Assembly (NCBI GenBank): GCA_947601655.1
Contig: CANQGG010000008.1
Location: forward strand, 1 to 61,374
DNA: 61,374 nt
Direction: 5' to 3'
Source: an uncultured Akkermansia sp.
GTDB taxonomy: Bacteria; Verrucomicrobiota; Verrucomicrobiia; Verrucomicrobiales; Akkermansiaceae
The position numbers and the translations under genes are program-made. Every line of letters begins with the position of its first letter. The first letter of the stretch is position 1. Positions 46,900 through 56,025 of this stretch are shown here, in pieces. The notes under the pieces were generated by a model that was not told where the DNA came from, did not search any database, and saw nothing but the letters and a program-made list of their open reading frames with translations.

Positions 46900-48111
46900 T
46901 CATTTTTTGTTCTTTTTGTGTTCTTTCCTTATGATGCCAAAAGTGATTGCGTCCAGCCCTTCGCATTGCAGTTTTTTATCGCGAGTGCTTTTCATGTTTA
47001 TCGCATCCTGTGTACTGATGTAAATGTAACCATCGTCCTGGTCTGTCGTATCGACCACAGGTATTTGCCACGTCTTACTTCCTCTCGTAATTTTTAACAC
47101 AATCTCATCACCTTTCTGCCAGCGTAACTCTTTTTCAATTTTCTCCGCTAATTTTGAGTTAATGACGGCCCCTTCTTTATACACGTCAACAACGTGATGT
47201 TGCATCCATTTTCTCATCTGCATTCGCGCCGTTGGCATATCATTCATTCCTGGTTCCGCAAAACCACTCCAGTTCTGGATCATTCCCTCGTCCATTGCTA
47301 TTTTCACAGCTTTCCATTCGATTGAATCTATGATGTTGTCTTGCCGGGCCGATAGGTTGTGTACTTGCTTAACGGGGACGGCGAGGTAGAATGTGGATAT
47401 TGAGTCCACGATGCCCGCTACGTTCACCCCTATCACTTCTCCTGTGTGTGTATTCACAAGCGGGCCACCGCTGTTTCCTTTTGATATCTTCGCATCGTGA
47501 GTTATTCTTTGGTCGGTTACCTTCGTCACGGCTCCTTTTGTGATGTTAGGGACCAAATTCTCCAACACGTCGGCGGAGTTAGTGTATCCGCCCACGATTT
47601 TTGAGGAATCGGAAATGGCTACGTCTAACGATCCGGGAAAACCGATGGCTACCACGTCATCCAGCACTTGAGTCGTCCCTTGCGAGAGCGGAAGTGAGGG
47701 CGGCAGGTCATCTCCGTCTACTCGTACGAGGAATAGATCATTTTCTACATCCATCCTCACCGGGTGAGCCTTATGCAGCTTCGCAGATTTACCATCCGGC
47801 GAGGTCACGAAAACCGCGACATCATTAGCGCCCGCCACCACGTGAGCGTTGGTGACAAGTTCTCCGTGATTTCCGACGAAGAAACCGGTTCCTGTCTTGA
47901 CGCCTTCACCGGTGGCAGCTAGCACTCGCACGACGGAGCGGATCATAGAACGCACTCTCTGCGTCTCATCTGCCGTGATATTTCCTTGGTTGGATTCGGT
48001 GTTTTGAGGAGATTCAGCACCGCCATTTTCCTGAGCCGGAGAGCTTCCTGATAGACAGTATGCTGCTATGAGGAGGCAAGAACATACATTTTTAATACTA
48101 CGCATCGTCAT
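46900..48111 (-). CDS. Secreted trypsin-like serine protease (S1C/DegP-like catalytic domain)
   Basis: 403 residues from ATG 48111; an open frame upstream to 48300 adds unrelated sequence ahead of the signal peptide (IKNVCSCLLIAAYCLSGSSPAQ). The catalytic triad is complete: H90 in TNAHVV, D125 in ENDLFLV and S214 in KGNSGGPLV. The strand after the serine (GEVIGVNVAG) also fits the S1C family. There is no PDZ domain; the last 150 residues are unassigned. Expected place is the periplasm or outer surface, degrading misfolded or specific substrates. It has its own promoter. Confidence 0.85.
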   Translation of the reverse strand: MTMRSIKNVCSCLLIAAYCLSGSSPAQENGGAESPQNTESNQGNITADETQRVRSMIRSVVRVLAATGEGVKTGTGFFVGNHGELVTNAHVVAGANDVAVFVTSPDGKSAKLHKAHPVRMDVENDLFLVRVDGDDLPPSLPLSQGTTQVLDDVVAIGFPGSLDVAISDSSKIVGGYTNSADVLENLVPNITKGAVTKVTDQRITHDAKISKGNSGGPLVNTHTGEVIGVNVAGIVDSISTFYLAVPVKQVHNLSARQDNIIDSIEWKAVKIAMDEGMIQNWSGFAEPGMNDMPTARMQMRKWMQHHVVDVYKEGAVINSKLAEKIEKELRWQKGDEIVLKITRGSKTWQIPVVDTTDQDDGYIYISTQDAINMKSTRDKKLQCEGLDAITFGIIRKEHKKNKK

Positions 48112-48125
48112 GACTGAATGCAACC

Positions 48126-48153
48126 AATCTAACAGTCTGAACCCGCATGTCAA
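48126..48153 (-). promoter_or_regulatory. Promoter of the S1C protease gene
   Basis: On the minus strand, TTGACA (48153-48148) and TAGATT (48131-48126) are 16 nt apart; the -10 box ends 14 nt before the ATG. Confidence 0.65.
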
Positions 48154-48300
48154 GTTCCTTCTGAGTTGAGACCTCCACCGGCTGAAGAGAAGCACAGAAT
48201 GCCACCTGCCAGTGAGAAGAATCACCGGCCGGGGAGTTTTTTGATGGAGGAGAAGGGAGTGGAGGAGGAGAATGGACAGGTGAAGCCGTTGCGAAGGCAC

Positions 48301-49077
48301 TCAGGGTCTACGCGCAGCTCCCGGGGAATAGGGCGGGAATTGAATGTTGGCTGCGGCGTAGATATCACGTAGTTGCTGCAAGGGCTTTTCTGGCCAGCAT
48401 TTGTTGGAGAGAGGGCTGGCTGGGCTTGGATGCAGGATAGCGCCCAGAGTGTAGGATTCGTCCGGGGTAGCATTGGTAGCTTTGCGGAGTTGCTCCATGG
48501 CATAGGCTCCCACACCGATGAGGCAGACGGGACGAAGAGCACGGATGAGACGTACAAGATGACGCTGACATGCAAAATCAATCTGTTCCGCCTGAGCGCG
48601 GGGGAGCTGGGTGGGAGGGATGTTTGCTCCGCTCTCGCTCATCCATATTAACGGGCAGTAGTTTGCCACATAGGCCTGCGAAAAGAAGTTTTCTGCTGTG
48701 CCGTAGAGCTCCGCAAAAAGCGACCAGAGTCGACGTCCGCTGACTTCCGATCTCGGGCAGGAAAAGCCCTGCACGGGGCGTTTGGGATGCATGGCGGGAG
48801 GCTGCCCGATGGGGGCAGTGATGCCCATCCAGAGAGTGACAGCGGGAATTTCACCGAAAGGAACGCCGGTTTGCGCCATGCCAAAGGGGCCGGGATTCAT
48901 GCCGAGGAAGAGCACCTTTTTGGTGGTGGCGGCGAATCGGCGGATATAGGCTTCGTGGCCTGCACGAGCGTAGACAAGTGGATTGTAGGTGAAAGCCACT
49001 GGAGGAGCAAAAGAGAGCTGCTCCATGGCATCAGATAACTCTTCGGCGGCTGCCAGTACCTCATCTGCGGGATTCAT
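48301..49077 (-). CDS. SMUG1-type uracil-DNA glycosylase
   Basis: 258 residues. The SMUG1 signature GMNPGPFGMAQTGVPFGE starts at residue 59 and carries the catalytic-site N61; the DNA-intercalating HPSPASP loop starts at H216. It removes uracil and some oxidised pyrimidines from DNA to begin base-excision repair. SMUG1 is rarer in bacteria than UDG family 1, and no other glycosylase is near. A TTGCTT-16-TATGTT promoter-like pair lies upstream, divergent from parA. Confidence 0.85.
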   Translation of the reverse strand: MNPADEVLAAAEELSDAMEQLSFAPPVAFTYNPLVYARAGHEAYIRRFAATTKKVLFLGMNPGPFGMAQTGVPFGEIPAVTLWMGITAPIGQPPAMHPKRPVQGFSCPRSEVSGRRLWSLFAELYGTAENFFSQAYVANYCPLIWMSESGANIPPTQLPRAQAEQIDFACQRHLVRLIRALRPVCLIGVGAYAMEQLRKATNATPDESYTLGAILHPSPASPLSNKCWPEKPLQQLRDIYAAANIQFPPYSPGAARRP

Positions 49078-49124
49078 GTGACTACTCTAACATACTCCGG
49101 CAGGGTCTCCAAGCAAATATCCGC

Positions 49125-49153
49125 TTGCAACGGTCTGTTCGGTTGTGTAAAAT
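49125..49153 (+). promoter_or_regulatory. Promoter of parA
   Basis: TTGCAA at 49125-49130 and TAAAAT at 49148-49153 are 17 nt apart. The -10 box ends 7 nt before the GTG start codon, so the message would be leaderless. Confidence 0.6.
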
Positions 49154-49160
49154 ATCGATC

Positions 49161-49925
49161 GTGAAGGTTATAGCGATTGCGAATCAAAAAGGGGGAGTGG
49201 GTAAAACCTCCACCGCGGTAAATTTGGCAGCGGCTCTTGCTGCTCGCGGCAAGGAGATTCTGCTTATCGATGTCGATTCCCAGGCTAATGCCAGCTCGGC
49301 GCTGGGTATTTTTGTCAACGGTGATCAGAGCCTTTACAGCGCATTGCTTGGGCAGCAGAGAGCCGAGGAACTCATTCTCCCGACGGGAAGACGCCACCTT
49401 TCCATCCTACCGGCGCATATGGATATGTCCGGCGTTGAGGTGGAACTCACGCAAGACGGAACACACACGCAATGCATGCAGGCAGCGCTTGCCGGACTAC
49501 GGGAGAGCGCAGCCTTTGACTATGTGTTTTTGGATACGCCGCCTTCGCTGGGGGTGTTGATGACTGCGTCGCTTTGTGCGGCAGACGAAGTGCTCACACC
49601 GATGCAGTGCGAGTACCTGAGTATGGAGGGGCTTTCGAAGATTCTCTTCGTTATGGATCAGATTCGCGCGAACGGGGTGAATCCGGATCTGAAACACGAA
49701 GGTATCATCATGACCATGTACAATAACACAAACCTGGCTAATCAGGTGATTGACCAAGTAGAGGAGAATCTGCCTGAGCAACTCTATGAGACAATCATCC
49801 CGCGCTCGGTGCGCGTCGCGGAAGCCCCGAGTTTTGGCAAGACTGTGTTGGAGCATGATCCGGATGGTGCGGCGGCTTGTGCTTACAAAAATGCCGCGAA
49901 GGAATTTTTGAGGCGTCATCGCTAA
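49161..49925 (+). CDS. parA: ParA/Soj-family chromosome partitioning ATPase
   Basis: 254 residues from GTG 49161 (VKVIAIANQKGG), which matches the family start; an upstream frame to 49125 would include the promoter. It has the deviant Walker A KGGVGKTST (10-18), the DVDSQANAS motif and the LDTPPSLG Walker B. ParA uses ATP to position chromosomal ParB-parS complexes on the nucleoid. No parB is next to it. comF starts 3 nt after the stop. Confidence 0.9.
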   Translation: MKVIAIANQKGGVGKTSTAVNLAAALAARGKEILLIDVDSQANASSALGIFVNGDQSLYSALLGQQRAEELILPTGRRHLSILPAHMDMSGVEVELTQDGTHTQCMQAALAGLRESAAFDYVFLDTPPSLGVLMTASLCAADEVLTPMQCEYLSMEGLSKILFVMDQIRANGVNPDLKHEGIIMTMYNNTNLANQVIDQVEENLPEQLYETIIPRSVRVAEAPSFGKTVLEHDPDGAAACAYKNAAKEFLRRHR

Positions 49926-49928
49926 AAG

Positions 49929-50660
49929 ATGTTCCTCAGCTGGCTCTATCCCAGGTATTGTGAGCTTTGCCACCGTCCGGGTTCGTCGGATTTGTGCCCG
50001 GAGTGTGCAAGGAACTTGGAGCGTGTTTCTCTGCCTGTGTGTCTGCATTGTGGGAGCCCTGTGACAAGAGGAGAACAGGATGCATACTCGTGCCCACAGT
50101 GTCGAGGTCGGAACCTAGCTTTCGATTTTGCGCGTTCCTATTGCGCACGCACGGAGCAAAGTCTGCACCTTATTTACGGTTTGAAGTACCACCGGGGTAA
50201 CTATCTGGCTCATCCTCTGGCTAAACTCCTTGCGCTTCTCTGGGATGAAACGCCGGAGCTTAGCAATCCAAAAAATTGGTGCCTTGTTCCTGTCCCCTCT
50301 GAGCGCAAACATTTACAGGCTCGTGGCTACAACCAGGCGGAGGAATTAGCTCTCATGCTCAGCAAGCTGCGCGGGTTGCCCGTATGCTATCCATTGAAGC
50401 GATTGAAAACCGATGTTGAAAGTCAGACATACCTCTCAGCAGTGGAACGCAAACATAATGCTCTGGAAGCGTATGTTTTACGACACTCGTTCGCTGCGGG
50501 AAAAGAAAAGCTCCCCGTGTCGGGCGCTGTGGTTGTAGACGACGTGTATACTACTGGCGCTACAGCGCATGCCTGTGCTCGCTTACTCAAAGGGCTTCCC
50601 GAGGTGCGACAAGTAGGCGTGCTCACCGTGATGCGGGCAGGACGTCGTGAGTTTGTTTGA
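49929..50660 (+). CDS. comF: ComF-family phosphoribosyltransferase-like protein
   Basis: 243 residues. Zinc-binding CxxC pairs at C11/C14, C23/C26, C38/C41 and C55/C58, then a type I phosphoribosyltransferase fold ending in the PRPP loop VVVDDVYTTGAT (about 205-216). ComF proteins take part in uptake and handling of transforming DNA. It overlaps no neighbour but follows parA by 3 nt and converges with the recombinase gene 19 nt downstream. Confidence 0.9.
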   Translation: MFLSWLYPRYCELCHRPGSSDLCPECARNLERVSLPVCLHCGSPVTRGEQDAYSCPQCRGRNLAFDFARSYCARTEQSLHLIYGLKYHRGNYLAHPLAKLLALLWDETPELSNPKNWCLVPVPSERKHLQARGYNQAEELALMLSKLRGLPVCYPLKRLKTDVESQTYLSAVERKHNALEAYVLRHSFAAGKEKLPVSGAVVVDDVYTTGATAHACARLLKGLPEVRQVGVLTVMRAGRREFV

Positions 50661-50679
50661 AAGGAATACCAAGACCGAT

Positions 50680-51609
50680 TCAGGCTTCTCCGTGCTTGAA
50701 ACGACCGCGTGGATGGAAGTTGTGGTGAATTTGCACGAGCCTTTTCTGCTCCACATGGGTGTAGATTTGCGTGGTGGAAAGATCTGAGTGACCGAGCATA
50801 TCCTGGATGACGCGCAGATCCGCTCCGTTTTCCAGCAAATGTGTTGCGAAGGAATGGCGCAAAATGTGGGGGAAGACGTTCTCGTTGATACCTGCAGCTT
50901 TTGCCCGCTGTTTGATAATCTGCCGAATTCTCTCGCGGGTAAGTTTCCCTCCGAGGCGCGAGAGAAACAGCACACGAGGGTCGCGTACACCCTCCCTCAG
51001 CAACATTCCTCGTGCTCGCTCGCGGTACGTTTTCAGCGCAAGTGCAGCTTCTCCCCCAAGTGGCACATAGCGTGTTTTGTCACCCTTGCCGGTAATGCGT
51101 AAGAAACCGTCTTCCCAATCGATTTGCTCCGAACGCAGTGAGGTAAGTTCGCTTACTCGCAGTCCGCTTCCGTAGAGCATCTCCAGCATAGCGCGGTCGC
51201 GAGCACCGTACGGCAAGTCGTTCAGGTCGATGCTTTCCAGAAGCTGCTGTACGGACGCAGAAGGTAAAGTCAAGGGAAGAGCCATGCCAACTCTGCCCGT
51301 TGACACCAGGGAGGCGGGGTCATTGTTCAAGAGTCCGGCACTTGTGAGGTAGCGCAGGAAAATACGCAGATGGACCATCATCACGCGGCAGCTGGAGGCT
51401 GCGAGTCGCTCGGCAAGCAAATCATGGTGGTAGTCTACGAGATCAGAAGGTTGAAGCTCCTCAAGGCGTCGCCGGTTTTGATTCAACCAGCAAAAAAAAT
51501 GAGTAAGGCTTTGGCGTACAGAGAGACGGTAATTCGTGCTCAACCCGCGCTCTGCCGCCAAATAGAGCAGGAAACGCTCAATCACGCCGTTTTGTTCGCA
51601 GGAATTCAT
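50680..51609 (-). CDS. xerD: Site-specific tyrosine recombinase XerC/XerD
   Basis: 309 residues from ATG 51609; the longer frame to 51723 runs into the next gene. All catalytic residues are present: R151 in GSGLRVSEL, the beta-strand lysine in GKGDKTRYVP, H248 and R251 in HILRHSFATHLL, H274 in LGHSDLS and Y283. The length and the LRHSFATHLL box are those of the housekeeping Xer recombinases that resolve chromosome dimers, not of phage integrases. D rather than C is my best guess. Confidence 0.88.
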   Translation of the reverse strand: MNSCEQNGVIERFLLYLAAERGLSTNYRLSVRQSLTHFFCWLNQNRRRLEELQPSDLVDYHHDLLAERLAASSCRVMMVHLRIFLRYLTSAGLLNNDPASLVSTGRVGMALPLTLPSASVQQLLESIDLNDLPYGARDRAMLEMLYGSGLRVSELTSLRSEQIDWEDGFLRITGKGDKTRYVPLGGEAALALKTYRERARGMLLREGVRDPRVLFLSRLGGKLTRERIRQIIKQRAKAAGINENVFPHILRHSFATHLLENGADLRVIQDMLGHSDLSTTQIYTHVEQKRLVQIHHNFHPRGRFKHGEA

Positions 51610-51644
51610 GGTGAGCAGCGGGGAGGAAGCTATGTGCGGAGTGT

Positions 51645-52013
51645 TCAAGTCAGCGCGAGCGCTTCCCGATTCACAAAATAAACAGCGCCAAGGATACAGA
51701 GGAAGGCCCAGAGATAATCCCATTTCCAGTGTTCGCCCATGTAAAAGATCATGAAGGGTACGAACACACTCAGAGTGATCACCTCCTGCATGATTTTGAG
51801 TTGAGCCAGAGACAGGCCGGCGGATCGACCAATATGGTTGGCCGGTATCATGAGACAGTATTCAAAGAAAGCAAGTCCCCAGCTTATTAGCACGAGCTTC
51901 CACATGCTTTTGTCGATAGCCTCGCCCGGTTTGCGTAAGAAGCCATACCATGCGAAGGTCATGACAGTGTTGCTCATGATGAGCAGAATAGCAGTGAGGA
52001 GTAGCCGAACCAT
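51645..52013 (-). CDS. DUF486 small multidrug-like (DMT) membrane protein
   Basis: 122 residues, four helices. Start ATG 52013 (MVRLLLTAILLIMSNTVMTF) is the family-like start; the open frame to 52154 crosses the promoter. AWYGFL, then FEYCLMIPANHIG and QLKIMQEVITL, are typical DUF486 sequences. Substrate is unknown. Confidence 0.85.
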   Translation of the reverse strand: MVRLLLTAILLIMSNTVMTFAWYGFLRKPGEAIDKSMWKLVLISWGLAFFEYCLMIPANHIGRSAGLSLAQLKIMQEVITLSVFVPFMIFYMGEHWKWDYLWAFLCILGAVYFVNREALALT

Positions 52014-52040
52014 GGGAGAGTCAGGGAAAGAAGCGACCCC

Positions 52041-52069
52041 ATGGTATCTGATACATTGCGTCCTGTCAA
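52041..52069 (-). promoter_or_regulatory. Promoter of the DUF486 gene
   Basis: On the minus strand, TTGACA (52069-52064) and TACCAT (52046-52041) are 17 nt apart, 27 nt before the ATG. Confidence 0.7.
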
Positions 52070-52244
52070 TACCACGCCGGTCTTCTCTGTGGGGGTAACC
52101 GACTAAAGTCGGGAACGATATTACCGGAGGCGGCGTCCTCCCGAGAAACCACAATTTGTCGGATTAGGCTCGTGCCGTGAGCCTTGTTCATTTATCAGAG
52201 GTGGAACTTTCTGCTAAAAAAATGAAAAAAATGTCTTGAAGACC

Positions 52245-52273
52245 TTGAAAAGTATGCAGAAACGTGTTATAGT
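52245..52273 (+). promoter_or_regulatory. Promoter of the SNF2 helicase gene
   Basis: TTGAAA at 52245-52250 and TATAGT at 52268-52273 are 17 nt apart. The leader of about 45 nt contains a 5-bp hairpin TGCGG/CCGCA and ends with AGGTAG before the ATG at 52327. The whole gap 52014-52326 holds only this and the DUF486 promoter. Confidence 0.65.
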
Positions 52274-52326
52274 AGAAAGACGATGGGATGCGGCAGACCG
52301 CACTTCCAGTATAGAAAGCAGGTAGA

Positions 52327-55300
52327 ATGCTTAGTTCATCTCTTAATCCGGATCGAGCCACACTCAATTTTTTGAACGCATATCCAGAGGACGTGCGGGA
52401 GGAGGGTGAGCGCTTGCAAAAGGATGGCGCTGTGACTCAGATTTTCGGGAATCATCTTTTCATCCAGGGAAGGGTTGAAACAAAGAAGGGTAATTTTCGC
52501 ACCAGCTTGCGTTTGCAAGGTAATCGCTGGTATGGGTCATGCAGCTGTGAGGAAGAGCATCTCTCCGGCGTGTGTCTCATCGCCACCATGGTGGAGCGCA
52601 TGTATCGCGGGACCAGCATGCCTGAGAGCCCGAATGAGCTCAATGAGGTCCCGCTGGTGGATATTCTGGAGGAAAAACTTGGACGCGACTTAGATGCGCC
52701 GGAGGAGGATTACGTTGCCCGTCTGGAGAAGCGCTACCGTCGTTTCTCCATTGAGCAGGAAATTCATGATCACGACCTTGTGCGCCTTAATCCTCGCTGG
52801 GAAATTTCCGGTTACGACGCGCTGGAACTCTGGCCAAGCCCGCCGCACAATATCCTTGAATTCTGGAACTACATTGCCTATGCCTTCGCCAAGAAGCGCA
52901 TCAGTTTCCCCAGTTTCATGGGTGTGGTAACGGATCTCGGCAAAGTGCAGGCGAAGATGAGGGAGTGGGAGCACGAAAAAGAGATAGGCAAATGGTACGA
53001 TCGTATCCGCAGCATCAATGAACGTCCGCCTCAGCCTCCTCGTCTTCCTCTCCACTTGCGGCTCATTTCTACTATCAACGAGGCTCATTTTGAGTACCGC
53101 CATGCCGAGCATGACGAGTGGATATCCATTCGCGACAAAGCGGTGCTTGAGGAGCTGGCCGGCCAGTTTAAGCGCGGAATTTACAAGATGGATCCGCAGT
53201 CGGACATTCTACTTAACGTGCTGATCGATTATTGCGACCGCGAAGGTAGTGCAGTGCTGGATCTTGATAAAGAAGAGGCGTGTTGCACGATGAACCGCCT
53301 GTTCCACCAACCGGCTCTCAAGGGGTATCTGCTGAACCTAGATGATTGCTATTTCAAGGTAGTGCGTGAGCCGTTGAAGTGGATATGCATCGATGATCCT
53401 ATCGTACCGGATTGCTACGGGTTGCAACTTGTGACAGCTGCCGGTGTGCATGTAACTCACTCGGTGCGCCAACTACCCGGATTGGAAGAGCTTTACCAGT
53501 CTGATGAAACTGTTTTTCCCGGTCCACCTCGCTGGCTGGAGGGCACCGAGGTGGAGCCACGCTATTCCATCCCGAAATCCGTCATCGATAGTTTGGACGG
53601 CGTTGAATTTCTGCGCAAGATAGGTGCAACCTTGCCGCCCAGCATGGAGGAGCGTGTGGTGGATATCGAGATGCTGCCCACCTTCCACATGAAGATAGCC
53701 GGTGGTTTGACGAGTGCTGATACAGAGCATGTGCTGCTTGAAGTCACAGCGCAGGATAAGCCGGGACGCCGTAAGGAACGCCTGGGCAAGGATGATTGGG
53801 AGGTTGTGGAGCAGGTGCGTGTCAAGGACGGCATTTTGCTGCGTTTCATCCGCGACTATCTTTATCCCATTCCCTCGATTCTCGAGGAGATGTCGTTTAC
53901 TTACGGTCTTTCTCGGCGCAGGGAGGACAGTCCTGAAGAAGCGGGTTCCACAAATAAACGCGATCCGGAATTCAAGAGTATCTATGAGGATATTGACCGC
54001 TGGCTGCGCGACGAGGTGTATTGTTCCGGGGAGAATCTGCCGGTCAATGTTTTCAAGACCCGCATTACGAAGCAATTTCCGGAGAAATTTGCCGAATGGG
54101 TGAAGAGCATTCCAGAAACAGTGCAGGTGAAGCTGGATGACAGCTTGCAATCCCTGTTAGCGGATCCCATTGCTGCATCTATTCGCTTCGAGGTGGTGAA
54201 GCAGGAAATTGATTGGTTTGACCTTCGTGTTGTCTTTGATGTGGAGGGTCTTTCTCTTTCCAAAGAGCAAATACGTGCTCTTGTCGCTGCTCGCGGGGGA
54301 TACGTGCGTATGGATGACGGACGCTGGATGCGTCTTGAAATAAAGTTGAATGAGGATGAGCGCGATGCTGTGACCAAGCTGGGGCTGGATCCGTATGATC
54401 TTTCTGGTGAGACGCATCGCATGCATGCGCTGCAACTTGCCGATCCCCGTGCAGCGGAAGTATTTGATCCTCAAGCCTGGGCAAAAATCAAGGAGCGCAC
54501 GGCAGATATTCAGATTGATGTACGCCCGGATGTGCCGAGCACTTTGCAGGCAACGCTGCGTCCCTATCAGATTGAGGGCTTCCATTTCCTGGCCTATCTT
54601 GCGGTTAACGGCTTCGGTGGAATTTTGGCCGACGACATGGGCCTGGGTAAAACGATTCAGTCCATTACCTACATCCTGTGGCTGCGCGAAGATTTTGCCC
54701 GTAAGCACGCCCGCGGCAAAAAAAAGGCAGATATTCCGCCGGTGCTCATTGTGTGTCCTAAATCGGTACTTGATGTATGGGCAGGGGAGACGGAGAAGTT
54801 TGCGCCCGGCGTGCGCGTGATGGTGATTCGCAACAAGGAGCAGGCGAATGTGAAGCACATTCTTAAGGAGGTGGATATGGTCGTGATTAACTACGCCCAG
54901 CTGCGTGTCTGCGGCGACCAGATCAATTCCATCAAATGGTTAACGGTCATCCTCGATGAAGGACAGCAAATCAAGAACCCTGATTCCAAGGCTGCCAAAG
55001 CGGCGCGGGAGATCATGGCGTACAACCGTCTCGTGCTGTCCGGCACTCCCATTGAGAACCGACTGTTGGATATGTGGTCGCTTATGGCGTTCGCCATGCC
55101 GGGAGTATTGGGAAGTCGTGCCTATTTCAAGAAGCGTTTTGACAAGCGCAAGGATGCTCAGAGTCAGAGTCGCCTTGCGGCTCGCCTCAAACCTTTCCTG
55201 TTGCGTCGCACCAAGCAGCAGGTAGCCAAGGATTTGCCGCCTCGCACTGAGGAAGAGGTTTACGCAAAGATGGAGGGCATTCAGCTTCAACTATACCGGC

Positions 55301-56025
55301 ATGAGCTGCGCCGCATTCAAAAAGCCTTGTTGAAGGTGGATTCGGATGAGGAGGTGAAGCCCAATTCGTTTGCCATCTTGCAGGGGCTTATGAAATTGCG
55401 CCAGATTTGCTGCCATCCTGGTCTCATTAAGGACAAGAATGGGGAGGCAAAGTACAGGAAGGCGGAGAGCGCCAAACTCAATTCGCTTTTCTACCTGCTT
55501 AACCAGCTGCGTGATGAAGGGCACAAGGTGCTTGTTTTCTCTCAGTTTGTGCAGATGCTGGACATCATTCGTGACCGTCTCGTGGAGGAGAATTCGCCCT
55601 TCCACTACCTCACGGGGCAAATCAGCGACCGCAAGGGGGTGATTGAGAGTTTCCAGACGACGAAAGAGCCAAGCGTATTCCTCCTTTCTCTGAAGGCTGG
55701 TGGCGCGGGTCTGAACTTAACATCGGCTTCTTATGTGGTGCTTTATGATCCGTGGTGGAATCCGGCAGTGGAGAATCAGGCTATCGACCGCACCCATCGC
55801 ATTGGTCAGAAGAATAAGGTGATTGCTTATCGCTTGCTGACGCGCGACTCAGTAGAGGAGAAGATTCGCGTGCTTCAACACCAGAAAAATATGCTGGTCA
55901 CCAATGTGCTTGGCGATGAGGGATTCGCTTCCAGCCTTGATTTGAAAGATCTGCAATTCATCTTGGCTCACGGTGGGGAGGACGACGGTGATGAGGAGGA
56001 ACCGATAGAGGATGGCGATGAATAG
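52327..56025 (+). CDS. SNF2-family helicase-like ATPase
   Basis: 1,232 residues. The C-terminal 500 hold the motor: motif I ADDMGLGKTIQ (K774), motif II DEGQ (877-880), LVLSGTPIENR, RQICCHPGL, VFSQFVQML and motif VI NQAIDRTHRIGQ. The first 100 residues have a SWIM-like zinc segment (SCSCEEEHLSGVC), but the last C-x-H pair reads C-L-I, so it is degenerate. The middle 600 residues are unassigned. Bacterial members remodel protein-nucleic acid complexes, often near RNA polymerase; the exact target is unknown. The C-terminus is acidic. oppA starts 14 nt before its stop. Confidence 0.9.
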   Translation: MLSSSLNPDRATLNFLNAYPEDVREEGERLQKDGAVTQIFGNHLFIQGRVETKKGNFRTSLRLQGNRWYGSCSCEEEHLSGVCLIATMVERMYRGTSMPESPNELNEVPLVDILEEKLGRDLDAPEEDYVARLEKRYRRFSIEQEIHDHDLVRLNPRWEISGYDALELWPSPPHNILEFWNYIAYAFAKKRISFPSFMGVVTDLGKVQAKMREWEHEKEIGKWYDRIRSINERPPQPPRLPLHLRLISTINEAHFEYRHAEHDEWISIRDKAVLEELAGQFKRGIYKMDPQSDILLNVLIDYCDREGSAVLDLDKEEACCTMNRLFHQPALKGYLLNLDDCYFKVVREPLKWICIDDPIVPDCYGLQLVTAAGVHVTHSVRQLPGLEELYQSDETVFPGPPRWLEGTEVEPRYSIPKSVIDSLDGVEFLRKIGATLPPSMEERVVDIEMLPTFHMKIAGGLTSADTEHVLLEVTAQDKPGRRKERLGKDDWEVVEQVRVKDGILLRFIRDYLYPIPSILEEMSFTYGLSRRREDSPEEAGSTNKRDPEFKSIYEDIDRWLRDEVYCSGENLPVNVFKTRITKQFPEKFAEWVKSIPETVQVKLDDSLQSLLADPIAASIRFEVVKQEIDWFDLRVVFDVEGLSLSKEQIRALVAARGGYVRMDDGRWMRLEIKLNEDERDAVTKLGLDPYDLSGETHRMHALQLADPRAAEVFDPQAWAKIKERTADIQIDVRPDVPSTLQATLRPYQIEGFHFLAYLAVNGFGGILADDMGLGKTIQSITYILWLREDFARKHARGKKKADIPPVLIVCPKSVLDVWAGETEKFAPGVRVMVIRNKEQANVKHILKEVDMVVINYAQLRVCGDQINSIKWLTVILDEGQQIKNPDSKAAKAAREIMAYNRLVLSGTPIENRLLDMWSLMAFAMPGVLGSRAYFKKRFDKRKDAQSQSRLAARLKPFLLRRTKQQVAKDLPPRTEEEVYAKMEGIQLQLYRHELRRIQKALLKVDSDEEVKPNSFAILQGLMKLRQICCHPGLIKDKNGEAKYRKAESAKLNSLFYLLNQLRDEGHKVLVFSQFVQMLDIIRDRLVEENSPFHYLTGQISDRKGVIESFQTTKEPSVFLLSLKAGGAGLNLTSASYVVLYDPWWNPAVENQAIDRTHRIGQKNKVIAYRLLTRDSVEEKIRVLQHQKNMLVTNVLGDEGFASSLDLKDLQFILAHGGEDDGDEEEPIEDGDE

